Below, piece after piece: positions 13,085 through 19,744 of a stretch of 20,110 nt of DNA (within the stretch, counting starts at the first letter, position 1; each line of letters begins with the position of its first letter). Location: positions 1 through 20,110 of IMG/VR virus record IMGVR_UViG_3300049477_000361; one strand, written 5' to 3'. The stretch is from a virus. The position numbers and the translations under genes were made by a program. The notes beneath the pieces were generated by a model. That model saw only the letters and a list, made by a program, of their open reading frames with translations. It did not search any database and was not told the DNA's origin.

Positions 13085-15384
13085 CGGGGGAAGGTGCGCG
13101 GGCCGAGGCCGTGGATGTGGTAGGTGACGCCTTTGCTGTCTTCCTCGGTCTTCATGGCGGCGAGGCTGATACATTGGCAGTTGATGATGTTGCCCGCGCT
13201 GGCGCCGAGGGAGTCGTCACCGGGGAACATCATCGGCTCGGGGATGCCGTCTTTGTTGGGCACCATGAACGGCTCATCAATGGGGATCGGCGCGTCCTGG
13301 TAGGTGTCCTCCGCTTCCGCATGGCCTTCGCGGACGTTGGGGCCGTGGCTGCTCAGCCAGGATTTAAATTCAATGCCGGCGTCCTTCATGGACAACTGGC
13401 GACTGTGCCCGTAGGCCATGTTGACTTCGGTGCGGGCGACGCGCAGGGATTCGGGCACGGACATTTCTTCGCCGCCGTTGCTGAGGCGGTTGAAGGTTTC
13501 TTTCACGCGGGCGGCCAGTTCGGCGGTGGTTTCGCCGGCGTCGAGTCCGGCGTTGAGCGCGGTGTTGATCTGATCGCGCACGGTGCCGCCGACGTTGAGA
13601 ATGGGCTGGCGGCGGTCAGCGACGTATTGCAGGGCGTCCTGCGGCGGCATGGTCCAGGGATCGTCCACGCCGATTTCCTGGCGGAGTTCTTTGCCGGCGG
13701 TGTTGAGCGTGGATTGGATCGGCTGTTGCAGGACGGTGTTGAGTTTCGCGCCGAATTGGGCAGCGTCGAAGATGAGGTCCACCAGGGATCGGGTGACGGG
13801 CGCGCTGCGGGGCGCGGTTTCCAGCTTGGCCAGGGCGATGGAGCGGAACTCAAAGAGCACCTTGTCCGTCTTGCTCTTGAAGAGCTTGACTGTCTTCTGT
13901 CGCGTGAGGATGTGCTGTTGCCACAGGCGCGTGGTGTCGGAGGCTTTGCTCTGCGCCTCTGCGCCTCGGCGGCTTTGCGTCAGCAGCCGGGCCATTTTCT
14001 CGAAGGGGTCTTCGGTTTCTTCGGGATCTTCCTCGCCGGGCATTTCTTCGACCAGACCGGCGGGCTGCAATCCAAACGGGAGATAGCCCGTCTTGTGCCA
14101 GGGATAATCGGGAAAGCCGAGATCATAGAGCGCGTTGATGTCGTTGAAGGCGGCGCCCAGGGCGAAGGCTTTGGTGGCGCTGTCGAGGCGTTCGCGGCGG
14201 GCGGCCTGCATGGCGGGCAGCGAGTCGTAATCGAACCAGCCCACCAGGTCGTCACCGAAGCTGGCCACCACGGGGGCGAGGGCTTCTTCCAAGCGGGTGC
14301 AGAGCGGGCAAATGGTGCTTTCGATGAACTGGATTTGTTCGGCGTTGATGGCGCTGGCGCCGCCGGAGAGGGCGGAGGACTTGGCATCGCTGAAGCCCAT
14401 CACGCTCTCGGGCACTTTGAAAATCGCGCCGATCTCTTGGCGGTTCATCTTCCGGTTTTCGATGAACTGGCTCTCCATGCCGTTGAGCGTGGGCTTCTCC
14501 ACCTTGGCGCCGCCCCAGAGGAACAGCGGGCGGTCGGCGGTGCCGGCCTTGCGCTTGCGTTCGCGCAGGGCGGCCAGGATGGCGGCGCGCTGCTCCGGGT
14601 CCACCTGCTGGTCCGTGGTCACGATCACGCCGGTGTCGGCGTTGTTGAGCCAGTAACCTTTCGCGTATTGACTGGCGGCGTAGTCTGCGCCAGCGGCGAC
14701 CATGGCCACGAGGAGCGGGGACATGCCGCGCCAATAGAGGTAGGGGTTGGGCATCCGCAGGTGGATGACTTCGCCGGGTTGGAGGATCTCGCTGGGGATG
14801 GGCGTGAGCAGCGGGCTGCCGGTGTAGCGCCAGGCGGCCAGTTCGTAGCCGGTGACGATGTGCCAGAAGAGTTCGGTGGGCAGCGTGAGCAGGCGGGACA
14901 CTTTGGGCGCGCGGTCGGTCATGTCCACGGGCTGGTCGGCGTTGTCGAGCGGCAGGACGAAGGCTTCGCCGCGCAGCGCCAACCAGGTGACCATCATTTC
15001 CCAGAACAGCGCCCGGTTCATGGTGGGGTGCGGGCAGTTGAAGAGATCCACGGCGGGGCCGGATTCGAGGATGTCCTCCCCCACCGCGCGGGAGATGAAG
15101 CGGCGATGTTGCCCGGCGGCGCTGGAGCGCAAAGCTCGGACGCGGCGGGACTGGCCACCGCTGACGCGGGAGATGCGGAAGGGGATCTGGGAGACCTTCT
15201 CGGCCAGGCGGGTGACGGCGATATAGACCCAGGCGCTCTGGCTGTAGGGACTGGTGAGTTTGGCCCCTTCGCTCGACTGGTCCACGTCCTCCGCGCGCAT
15301 CCACGCGGCCATGTCCGGGGAGACGGCGGATTTGCTCGCGTCCAGGGAGAAGGTCCGGCTGCCGATAGAAAAGGAGAGGTTCAT
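13081..15384 (-). CDS. Portal protein fused to a MuF/SPP1 gp7-type head morphogenesis domain
   Basis: The ATG at 15384 is coupled to the microgene and gives 767 aa; the upstream in-frame start at 15426 is rejected. Residues about 45-440 are an HK97/lambda-style portal: AEKVSQIPFRISR, HPTMNRALFWEMMVTWLALR, GEVIHLRMPNPYLYWRGMSP and a DYDSLPAM region. Residues about 645-740 carry the MuF signature: RVARTEVNMAYGHSRQ, then a Lys-x-Trp (FKSWLSSHGPNVREGH), a short loop to EPFMVP, and a closing NCQC. The portal forms the 12-mer DNA gate; MuF proteins are minor head proteins injected or used in assembly. These are usually separate genes, and here they are joined. An octamer repeat lies in the linker (residues about 469-479) and an Arg-rich insertion at about 77-105. 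The stop overlaps the next ATG. Confidence 0.88.
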   Translation of the reverse strand: MNLSFSIGSRTFSLDASKSAVSPDMAAWMRAEDVDQSSEGAKLTSPYSQSAWVYIAVTRLAEKVSQIPFRISRVSGGQSRRVRALRSSAAGQHRRFISRAVGEDILESGPAVDLFNCPHPTMNRALFWEMMVTWLALRGEAFVLPLDNADQPVDMTDRAPKVSRLLTLPTELFWHIVTGYELAAWRYTGSPLLTPIPSEILQPGEVIHLRMPNPYLYWRGMSPLLVAMVAAGADYAASQYAKGYWLNNADTGVIVTTDQQVDPEQRAAILAALRERKRKAGTADRPLFLWGGAKVEKPTLNGMESQFIENRKMNRQEIGAIFKVPESVMGFSDAKSSALSGGASAINAEQIQFIESTICPLCTRLEEALAPVVASFGDDLVGWFDYDSLPAMQAARRERLDSATKAFALGAAFNDINALYDLGFPDYPWHKTGYLPFGLQPAGLVEEMPGEEDPEETEDPFEKMARLLTQSRRGAEAQSKASDTTRLWQQHILTRQKTVKLFKSKTDKVLFEFRSIALAKLETAPRSAPVTRSLVDLIFDAAQFGAKLNTVLQQPIQSTLNTAGKELRQEIGVDDPWTMPPQDALQYVADRRQPILNVGGTVRDQINTALNAGLDAGETTAELAARVKETFNRLSNGGEEMSVPESLRVARTEVNMAYGHSRQLSMKDAGIEFKSWLSSHGPNVREGHAEAEDTYQDAPIPIDEPFMVPNKDGIPEPMMFPGDDSLGASAGNIINCQCISLAAMKTEEDSKGVTYHIHGLGPRTFPR
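13949..13980 (+). repeat. Four tandem 8-bp units inside the portal gene
   Basis: Read on the plus strand the units are CTCTGCGC, CTCTGCGC, CTCGGCGG and CTTTGCGT. The period of eight is out of phase with codons, so the four units encode different residues (within SRRGAEAQSKA on the minus strand). They lie in the linker between portal and MuF domains. Octamer arrays of this CTCTGCGC/CTTTGCGT type are, from memory, common as dispersed repeats in several bacterial phyla, mostly between genes. Insertion of such a repeat is the simplest explanation. Confidence 0.75.
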
Positions 15385-15479
15385 GCGGTGGGGTGCGTCA
15401 CAGGATAGGTTTGCAGACGCTTGCATTTCATTTGTGGCGCGTCGGCGGGGGCAAGTAACTTATTGGTGAGGGTATTCAT
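15381..15479 (-). CDS. Microgene between terminase and portal (32 aa)
   Basis: An ATG at 15479-15477 overlaps the terminase stop, and the TGA at 15383-15381 overlaps the portal ATG, so the frame exactly fills the gap with two ATGA junctions. It encodes 32 residues: MNTLTNKLLAPADAP, then a basic stretch (QMKCKRLQTYPVTHPTA). In many phages a very small head-tail joining protein (lambda gpW-type, about 65-70 aa) sits here. This product is far shorter and has no clear helical pattern, so I do not assign it. It may simply carry ribosomes from terL to the portal gene. The double overlap is good evidence that it is translated. Confidence 0.55.
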   Translation of the reverse strand: MNTLTNKLLAPADAPQMKCKRLQTYPVTHPTA

Positions 15480-17059
15480 CCGAGCGCGGCTCCTAGACTG
15501 TTTCCCAAGGTGTCGAGGGCGAGGTCGGCACACTCCCCACTCACAAAGGTGTCGCCGTGCTTTCCGTCGGGCTGCGGTTCGCACAGGTAACGGCCTCCGC
15601 TTTTGATGGTCAGGCGGTGGTCATCTTTGAAGTATTCGGCGCTGGGCAGGCTGTAGTGGTTGTCATTGACGGCGGCGCAGTAGCGGTCGCCCATCCATGT
15701 CTTGTAGTTGACCGAGTCGGTGTAGCCGGCGGGGAGAGGGCTGACGGTGGCGCCCTCGATGACCAGCATCACGGGCACGAGAGGACGAAGTTCTTCCTGC
15801 ACGCCCTGGCTGAAAAGCCGTTCGTTGCCCGCGGCGATGACCATTCGGCGGGGCGGGCCGCCGGCAGGGCGGCTGCGCACGGCCTGCACAATCGCTTTCA
15901 GCCGGTCTTTTTGCACGGCTTCGCGCTTCTCTTTCCAGAGAATGACAAGGCGGGCGATGCGCTCCAGTCCGCGCTGCTCCGTGACGGTGACGGATGACGG
16001 GTTGCTCGTCTCTCCCGTGGTGGACGCGGGATCGAAGCCGATGCCCACCACACCCTCGCGCAGGAGGCCGGGCAGGAGTTTCATGGCGCGCAGGAAGTCG
16101 GCGTCGGAGTCCACGAAGACAAAGGCGCATTCGTTGGCCCCGCGCTTCTGGCTGGTGAGCAGGGCCACAAGGTCAATGGCCGAGGCGCCGCCCACGACGT
16201 GGCTGAGGTCGTAGTTGAAGGGGAGCTGAATCCGATTCTCCGGGTCGGCGCGGAATTGTTCCAGCGTCATGGCCGCGCCTTTGTTGTCGTAGAGGACATG
16301 CCCGGCAGCGTAGGCATCGGCCAAAGAGACGCGGTGAATGAGGATGCCGTTTTGTCCGCGATAGAAGTGGCCTTCTGCTTTGGGCGGGAACTCCACATCA
16401 GGGGGCGGCATGGTCATCTCAAACCATGGGTGGCGGTCATCGCGCGGCAGGTTCGAGGCGTAGATCATCTTGAAGCTGGGATCGGTGCGGAAGATGGGAT
16501 CGACGGCGATCTTCAATTCCGTTTCGAGCGTGGGGCGGGTGAAGCCCACTTCATCCCGGAGGACGGTGCCGCCCCAGCCGCGCGCGGTGGCGGGGTTGGG
16601 GGCGATGACCAACTGGCGCGAGTAGTTGGTGCGGTCGAAGTAAAGGCGCATCTCCAGCCGCTTGGATTGGTAAAGGTCGGCGAAGTTGTCGGCGCTGACG
16701 GTTTGGTAAATCTTGCCCGTCTCGGCGTCGGCGCATTTGAAGTTGAGTTCCTTCTCCTTGGCGCCGATGCCAAAGACATCGCGCACGGCGGCGGCTTCCT
16801 GCGCCACGACGATGGCCTGCTCGGCGGCGGTGGTGGTTTGGGAAACCAGTTCCGTGCCCAACAAAAGCGAGGCGCTGGCGGCGATGACCGTGCGGCCCGG
16901 CGTGGCGCTGAGTTCGTCAAAGGCCACGTTGCCCAGCGTGGTGGACTTGCGCCCGCGGCGCGTCCAGAGCAAACCAATCACCCGCTCCATGCGCATGGCC
17001 ACCATCGCCATGGTTTCGTAGGCGCGGCGCTCGCGTTTGTTGGCGGGGGAGAAGTTCAT
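15476..17059 (-). CDS. terL: Terminase large subunit (Mu gp28-like packaging ATPase/nuclease)
   Basis: The ATG at 17059 lies four bases inside the small subunit gene (ATGC..TGA) and gives 527 aa, typical for this family. The open frame extends further upstream, but that part is Arg/Pro-rich shadow sequence. A Walker A-like P-loop is TRRGRKST (residues 33-40) and a Walker B is TVLRDE (165-170, Asp169/Glu170). A coupling-like SN motif lies in MIYASNL (about 199-204). The C-terminal RNase H-type nuclease begins around GIGFDPASTT (Asp343) and ends with HGDTFVSGECADLALD (Asp503). The protein drives ATP-dependent packaging of DNA into the prohead and cuts the concatemer or host DNA. The P-loop starting so close to the N-terminus and the late 'HGD' resemble Mu gp28 (Terminase_6). 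Its stop overlaps the next microgene. Confidence 0.9.
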   Translation of the reverse strand: MNFSPANKRERRAYETMAMVAMRMERVIGLLWTRRGRKSTTLGNVAFDELSATPGRTVIAASASLLLGTELVSQTTTAAEQAIVVAQEAAAVRDVFGIGAKEKELNFKCADAETGKIYQTVSADNFADLYQSKRLEMRLYFDRTNYSRQLVIAPNPATARGWGGTVLRDEVGFTRPTLETELKIAVDPIFRTDPSFKMIYASNLPRDDRHPWFEMTMPPPDVEFPPKAEGHFYRGQNGILIHRVSLADAYAAGHVLYDNKGAAMTLEQFRADPENRIQLPFNYDLSHVVGGASAIDLVALLTSQKRGANECAFVFVDSDADFLRAMKLLPGLLREGVVGIGFDPASTTGETSNPSSVTVTEQRGLERIARLVILWKEKREAVQKDRLKAIVQAVRSRPAGGPPRRMVIAAGNERLFSQGVQEELRPLVPVMLVIEGATVSPLPAGYTDSVNYKTWMGDRYCAAVNDNHYSLPSAEYFKDDHRLTIKSGGRYLCEPQPDGKHGDTFVSGECADLALDTLGNSLGAALG

Positions 17060-17661
17060 GCCGGGAGTTTCACCTTGCCGGATTTCTCCAGTGCGTCCAC
17101 GTCGGCGAAGTAAACCTGGCGCAGCGCGGCGATCTTGTCGGCGTTGCTGACGGTGCTGGTGGCGATCTCCTGGGCGCGCTTGTCGGCGAACCATTGGAGG
17201 AACAGGGCGCAGGTCTGGGTCTGCACGCGCACGCTGTCGAGGTTGAGTGATACTTCGTCCTGGCTGGCCTTGACGGCTTGGAGACCGAGCTTGGGATCGC
17301 TCATGGCGTCGGCGATGGCGATGGCGCGCTTGATCTGGAGATCGCGCACCTGGTCCATCGTCATGCCGGGGAACGGGTCCACGCCCTGATCCTGGGCGAC
17401 CATGGCGTTGGCGTGATCCCAAACGCGCTGGCGGATCTGCCACCGGCAGAAGGCGGAGAAAGCCGAGATGTGTTTGAGTCGGATGCCAAAGCGGGCTTCG
17501 ATCTTCTGGAGTGCTTCCTCGCAAGAGAACTCTTCGCGCAAACCATACGCCCACTCGCGCTCCTCGGGGTCGAGGCGTTTCAAGCGGGTCATCGCCGGCA
17601 TGGGCTGGCCAGGGGCGATGCGAGGTTTACGGGGGCGAGGTTTACGGGGGCGGGGTTTCAT
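17056..17661 (-). CDS. Terminase small subunit (Mu gp27/DUF3486-like)
   Basis: The ATG at 17661 is coupled to the gene upstream (ATGA) and gives 201 aa. An ATG further upstream (17700) is rejected because it overlaps the previous gene. The N-terminus is a basic Pro/Arg/Lys tail built from repeats. A helical HTH-like region follows (about 25-75: LDPEEREWAYGLREEFSCEE, a second helix, then HISAFSAFCRWQIRQR). The C-terminal half is helical and contains a long Q/A-rich segment. Mu gp27-type small terminases begin similarly ('LPPEVR...') and sit directly before the large subunit, as here. Small terminases recognise DNA for packaging and stimulate the motor. Position is the strongest evidence; family membership is tentative. 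Confidence 0.65.
   Translation of the reverse strand: MKPRPRKPRPRKPRIAPGQPMPAMTRLKRLDPEEREWAYGLREEFSCEEALQKIEARFGIRLKHISAFSAFCRWQIRQRVWDHANAMVAQDQGVDPFPGMTMDQVRDLQIKRAIAIADAMSDPKLGLQAVKASQDEVSLNLDSVRVQTQTCALFLQWFADKRAQEIATSTVSNADKIAALRQVYFADVDALEKSGKVKLPA
17621..17660 (-). repeat. 15-bp tandem repeat coding the basic N-terminus of the small terminase
   Basis: The unit CGAGGTTTACGGGGG occurs twice without mismatch (17621-17635 and 17636-17650), with a partial third copy to 17660. Read on the minus strand it encodes repeated K-P-R-P-R pentapeptides just after the start Met. The period is a multiple of three, so copy number can change without breaking the frame. Confidence 0.85.
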
Positions 17662-17909
17662 CGGCGGTGTTTCAGCAGGCCCAGATCGGTGATGCCCCAC
17701 TTGGTCACGTCATAGTCGCCGAGGATGCCGTCCACCCAGTGGTGGCTTTCGCACCAGCGCAGCGCGGCGGTGAAGTCGCTGTAGGTGGGGGATGGGTTGA
17801 CGACCCCGCGCACGCCGGCATAAAGCAGGGCCTCGGCCTTGAGTCCGCCGTCGAGCAGGGCGAGGTCGGCGAGGATGGCGGCCACGAGTTGTTGTTGGTG
17901 CGCGGTCAT
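17658..17909 (-). CDS. Small winged-helix-like phage protein (83 aa), Mu gp26-like position
   Basis: An ATG at 17909 overlaps the stop upstream, and its own TGA overlaps the terminase small subunit start. The 83 residues look like a compact winged helix. An N-terminal helix (HQQQLVAAILADLALL) is followed by a middle helix in a PSPTYSDFTAALRWCESHHW stretch and a short wing ending in WGITDLGLLKHRR. The motif 'W-x-I-T-x-x-G' near the C-terminus is common at the wing of phage winged-helix proteins. In Mu-like phages a protein of this size (gp26) sits between the DUF2730 protein and the small terminase, exactly as here. Function is not established; a packaging or regulatory role is possible. Confidence 0.55.
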   Translation of the reverse strand: MTAHQQQLVAAILADLALLDGGLKAEALLYAGVRGVVNPSPTYSDFTAALRWCESHHWVDGILGDYDVTKWGITDLGLLKHRR

Positions 17910-18415
17910 GTCTTGGTGGGTGGACGGTTCTCCAGGTTCTCCACGCGGCGGTTGGTGGTGATCATGTCGGCTTGCAACGCGGAGGTGGAGGCGGTGAACT
18001 TGCGCAGCTCCTCGAAGATGCTGCCGAGCGTGTTGTTGATTTCCTGGCGGAGTTCTTTGTCGCCCTGGACGGATTCGACGCGGACCTTGCGGAGTTCCTC
18101 GTAAATGGCCTGGCGCCGGTCTTTGCTATAGCGTTCGTTTTCGTCCACGCGCAACTCGACCTGGTTGACCTTGGCCATAATGCTGGTGCATTGGTCGGCC
18201 ATGCGCTCCTGTTCCAGTTTGCACGCGGCCACGGTCTGGTGCTTCTCCACGCCTTCGACCTGGAGCGGCTGCGGGCTGATGCAGGTTTTGTTGCCCCGCG
18301 CGGCGACGAAGATGGAAATGATCGTGGCCACGAGGCTGGCCAGTCCGGTGACGACGATCAGGAACTGCCAGAGGAAGTCGGGCTTGGCGGAGGCGATTTG
18401 GGCGAGGGTGTTCAT
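17906..18415 (-). CDS. Membrane-anchored coiled-coil protein, Mu gp25 (DUF2730)-like or inner-membrane spanin
   Basis: The start overlaps the lipoprotein stop (ATGA). The 169-aa protein has one N-terminal membrane helix (about FLIVVTGLASLVATIISIFV, residues 18-37). A mostly helical, charged remainder (about 60-165) is rich in E, K, R and Q and looks like coiled coil (KVNQVELRVDENERYSKDRR onward). In phage Mu the gene two places upstream of the small terminase (gp25, DUF2730) has the same layout of one membrane segment plus coiled coil, and it is followed by a winged-helix protein as here. The same layout also fits an Rz-type inner-membrane spanin that would partner the adjacent lipoprotein. 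I cannot decide between the two from sequence alone. Confidence 0.6.
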   Translation of the reverse strand: MNTLAQIASAKPDFLWQFLIVVTGLASLVATIISIFVAARGNKTCISPQPLQVEGVEKHQTVAACKLEQERMADQCTSIMAKVNQVELRVDENERYSKDRRQAIYEELRKVRVESVQGDKELRQEINNTLGSIFEELRKFTASTSALQADMITTNRRVENLENRPPTKT

Positions 18416-18612
18416 TCGCAGGTGAGAGCGGCGGGACGGTCGATCTCCACCACGCTGCCGGCGCGGTAGGCATCTTGTCCGGCCAGGCGGCGGAATTCAT
18501 TGGCGCGCGCGGCGTCGCGGAAAATGATCTTCTCCCCCGGCTGGAGCGGGTAGGTGGCCGGGCTGTAACAGCCGGCGAGCAGAAACAGGATTGGCAAGAT
18601 CAGGAGTTTCAT
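18412..18612 (-). CDS. Small lipoprotein (66 aa), possible outer-membrane spanin
   Basis: The ATG at 18612-18610 overlaps the peptidase stop (ATGA). The first 15 residues, MKLLILPILFLLAGC, are a textbook lipoprotein signal with Cys15 as the lipidated residue. The mature part begins YSPATYPLQPGEK, is short (about 50 residues) and mostly polar. It sits directly before a gene for a membrane-anchored periplasmic coiled coil (17906-18415). That pairing of a small lipoprotein with an inner-membrane coiled-coil protein is the arrangement of two-component spanins (Rz1/Rz), although here the order is lipoprotein first. The lipoprotein call is strong; the spanin role is inferred from context only. Confidence 0.65.
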   Translation of the reverse strand: MKLLILPILFLLAGCYSPATYPLQPGEKIIFRDAARANEFRRLAGQDAYRAGSVVEIDRPAALTCE

Positions 18613-19097
18613 AGGGTGGTGGTCCAATACCAGTTGAGCAGCGGCGAGATGGCAATGTGATCCGGGGTGGCCTTCCACGGGAGCATCCGTTGGAGGAGCC
18701 GACTGCGTCCCATGGCCCAGGAGATGGCCAAGGCGGCTTCGGAGCAGAACCATTTGTCCGGTTGGGCGTCGCGGTTCAGGCGGCACGGGTAGCCACGGAA
18801 AACGTCGGCGTAGGCGTAGCCGGTGCCGACCATGCGCGCGGCGGCGGTGCGGGCGCGGGCGATTTCATCGGGCGTCGGCGCGTCCACGAAGGCGTGCAGG
18901 TCCACGACCGTTCCTTTGTCATGTTGCTCCTTCAGGCTGGCCGAGCGCACGAAACCCGAGGAGACGGCTTCAAAGACTTCATCGCCGATCTGGATGGCGA
19001 CGTGGCTGTAAACGGAGCGGGTGAACCATTGAATCAGCGAGCTGACCTGGCTGCGTCCGCGGTAACAGGCGAAGAGGATGTCGGGTTGCGGCGTCAC
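18609..19097 (-). CDS. Permuted NlpC/P60-like (YiiX-type) papain-fold peptidase, possible endolysin
   Basis: I chose the GTG at 19097-19095 (162 aa), which overlaps the upstream stop as GTGA. An upstream ATG at 19172 would run deep into the lipoprotein gene and add an Arg/His-rich tail typical of a wrong frame. The protein has the circularly permuted papain-fold pattern: a strand with the catalytic His first (VYSHVAIQIGDEVFEA, His32 and Glu43), and the nucleophile late in a helix start (DKWFCSEAALAI, Cys118). Known relatives cleave peptide or amide bonds in cell wall or lipids. No signal peptide is seen, so if it is the endolysin it would need the neighbouring holin. No other muralytic enzyme is visible here. 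An alternative is a host-modifying hydrolase. The fold call is fairly confident; the substrate is unknown. Confidence 0.65.
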   Translation of the reverse strand: MTPQPDILFACYRGRSQVSSLIQWFTRSVYSHVAIQIGDEVFEAVSSGFVRSASLKEQHDKGTVVDLHAFVDAPTPDEIARARTAAARMVGTGYAYADVFRGYPCRLNRDAQPDKWFCSEAALAISWAMGRSRLLQRMLPWKATPDHIAISPLLNWYWTTTL

Positions 19098-19363
19098 TTG
19101 GCGGCAGAAACGGCGGCTTTGACGGCGGCTTCGGTGATGAGGGCGGCGGCGCTGATGCCGTCGTTGCTCCATTGCCGGATCGTGAGGCTGTTGGTGCCGG
19201 TGTGCAGGGTGATCTCACCGAAGGTTTGCTTGGTGAGGAAGTGCTTGCTGGAGTAGGTGGCCGAACCGATTTTTACGGTGCGGGTGGTGCAGCCGGCGAA
19301 CAGCCAGAGGACGGCGGCGCCGAGGGCCAGCGTGATGGAGAAACTGCGGAGGAATTTTTTCAT
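19094..19363 (-). CDS. Small lipoprotein (89 aa)
   Basis: The start ATG at 19363-19361 overlaps the holin-like stop (ATGA). The N-terminus is a clear lipoprotein signal: basic MKKFLRS, a hydrophobic stretch, then lipobox LFAGC with the lipidated cysteine at residue 25. The mature part is about 65 residues (TTRTVKIGSATYSSKHFLTK...) and ends in an Ala-rich helix (AALITEAAVKAAVSAAK). It should be anchored in the inner or outer membrane facing the periplasm. A small lipoprotein in a lysis block suggests an outer-membrane spanin (Rz1-like) or an envelope-modifying moron, but it lacks the Pro-rich character of classic Rz1. It ends in a GTGA overlap with the peptidase gene. The lipoprotein call is firm; the role is inferred. 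Confidence 0.65.
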   Translation of the reverse strand: MKKFLRSFSITLALGAAVLWLFAGCTTRTVKIGSATYSSKHFLTKQTFGEITLHTGTNSLTIRQWSNDGISAAALITEAAVKAAVSAAK

Positions 19364-19689
19364 GCGGGGGTGATGGGGGGTTGAGGTTTCCCGGCGGTGA
19401 AGAAGTAGGTCATCACGCCACCGAAGACCGTCCACAAGGCGACCGGAACTTCGATGGACTGGATGCACATCCAGCAGATGGTGGCAGTGATGAGGGAGGC
19501 GAGCCACGCGCGGACGGACATGCCGAGGAGGTAGGAGCCGGCGTGGCGGAGGGAGGCAAAAGGTTGGGCCGCCGAAAAGCCAGCCGCGGTCTGTGATGAA
19601 CGCGGGGAGAGAGAGGCCTTGGCCGGCGGCCCAGAAAGGGGAGTTTCCGGTTGTCCGGTGGTCTTGTTGTCGGTCGAGTCAGCGTTCAT
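19360..19689 (-). CDS. Putative holin-like membrane protein (109 aa)
   Basis: The chosen ATG at 19689 gives 109 residues. The frame stays open upstream to an ATG at 19791 (143 aa), but that start would overlap most of the preceding gene. The N-terminal half (about 1-55) is polar, Pro/Ser/Thr-rich and disordered-looking. The C-terminal half has two hydrophobic segments, about ASLITATICWMCIQSI and VALWTVFGGVMTYFF, joined by a short turn and followed by a charged tail. Two short membrane helices next to a peptidase and lipoproteins fit a class II holin. No family was recognised, so the holin role rests on size, topology and neighbours. Its TGA overlaps the next ATG. A strong hairpin just before the start may control its timing. 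Confidence 0.5.
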   Translation of the reverse strand: MNADSTDNKTTGQPETPLSGPPAKASLSPRSSQTAAGFSAAQPFASLRHAGSYLLGMSVRAWLASLITATICWMCIQSIEVPVALWTVFGGVMTYFFTAGKPQPPITPA

Positions 19690-19691
19690 CA

Positions 19692-19710
19692 CGCGCGCAT
19701 TTTGCGCGCG
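19692..19710 (-). promoter_or_regulatory. Perfect 8-bp stem-loop at the start of the holin-like gene
   Basis: The arms CGCGCGCA (19692-19699) and TGCGCGCG (19703-19710) pair perfectly around a 3-base loop. In minus-strand RNA the hairpin ends two bases before the ATG of the holin-like gene (19689-19687). No Shine-Dalgarno sequence is visible beside it. The loop also contains an ATG (19700-19698) opening a three-codon frame (Met-Arg-Ala-stop) whose TGA overlaps the gene's ATG as TGATG. No U-run follows, so it is not an intrinsic terminator. Control of translation is an inference. Confidence 0.45.
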
Positions 19711-19744
19711 AATGGAGGCGCTGAATATTGCGCGGGGAACTATT

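Noticed and set aside
13111-15408. Long plus-strand open frame of 765 codons opposite the portal gene
   Set aside because: It is Gly/Val/Ala/His-rich without recognisable domains and lies exactly antisense to the portal gene. It is a GC-rich shadow frame.
15476-17554. Upstream extension of the large terminase to 692 aa
   Set aside because: The extra N-terminal part is Arg/Pro/Gln-rich, overlaps nearly all of the small terminase gene and lacks a terminase motif. The ATG at 17059 leaves the P-loop near the N-terminus as in Mu-like enzymes.
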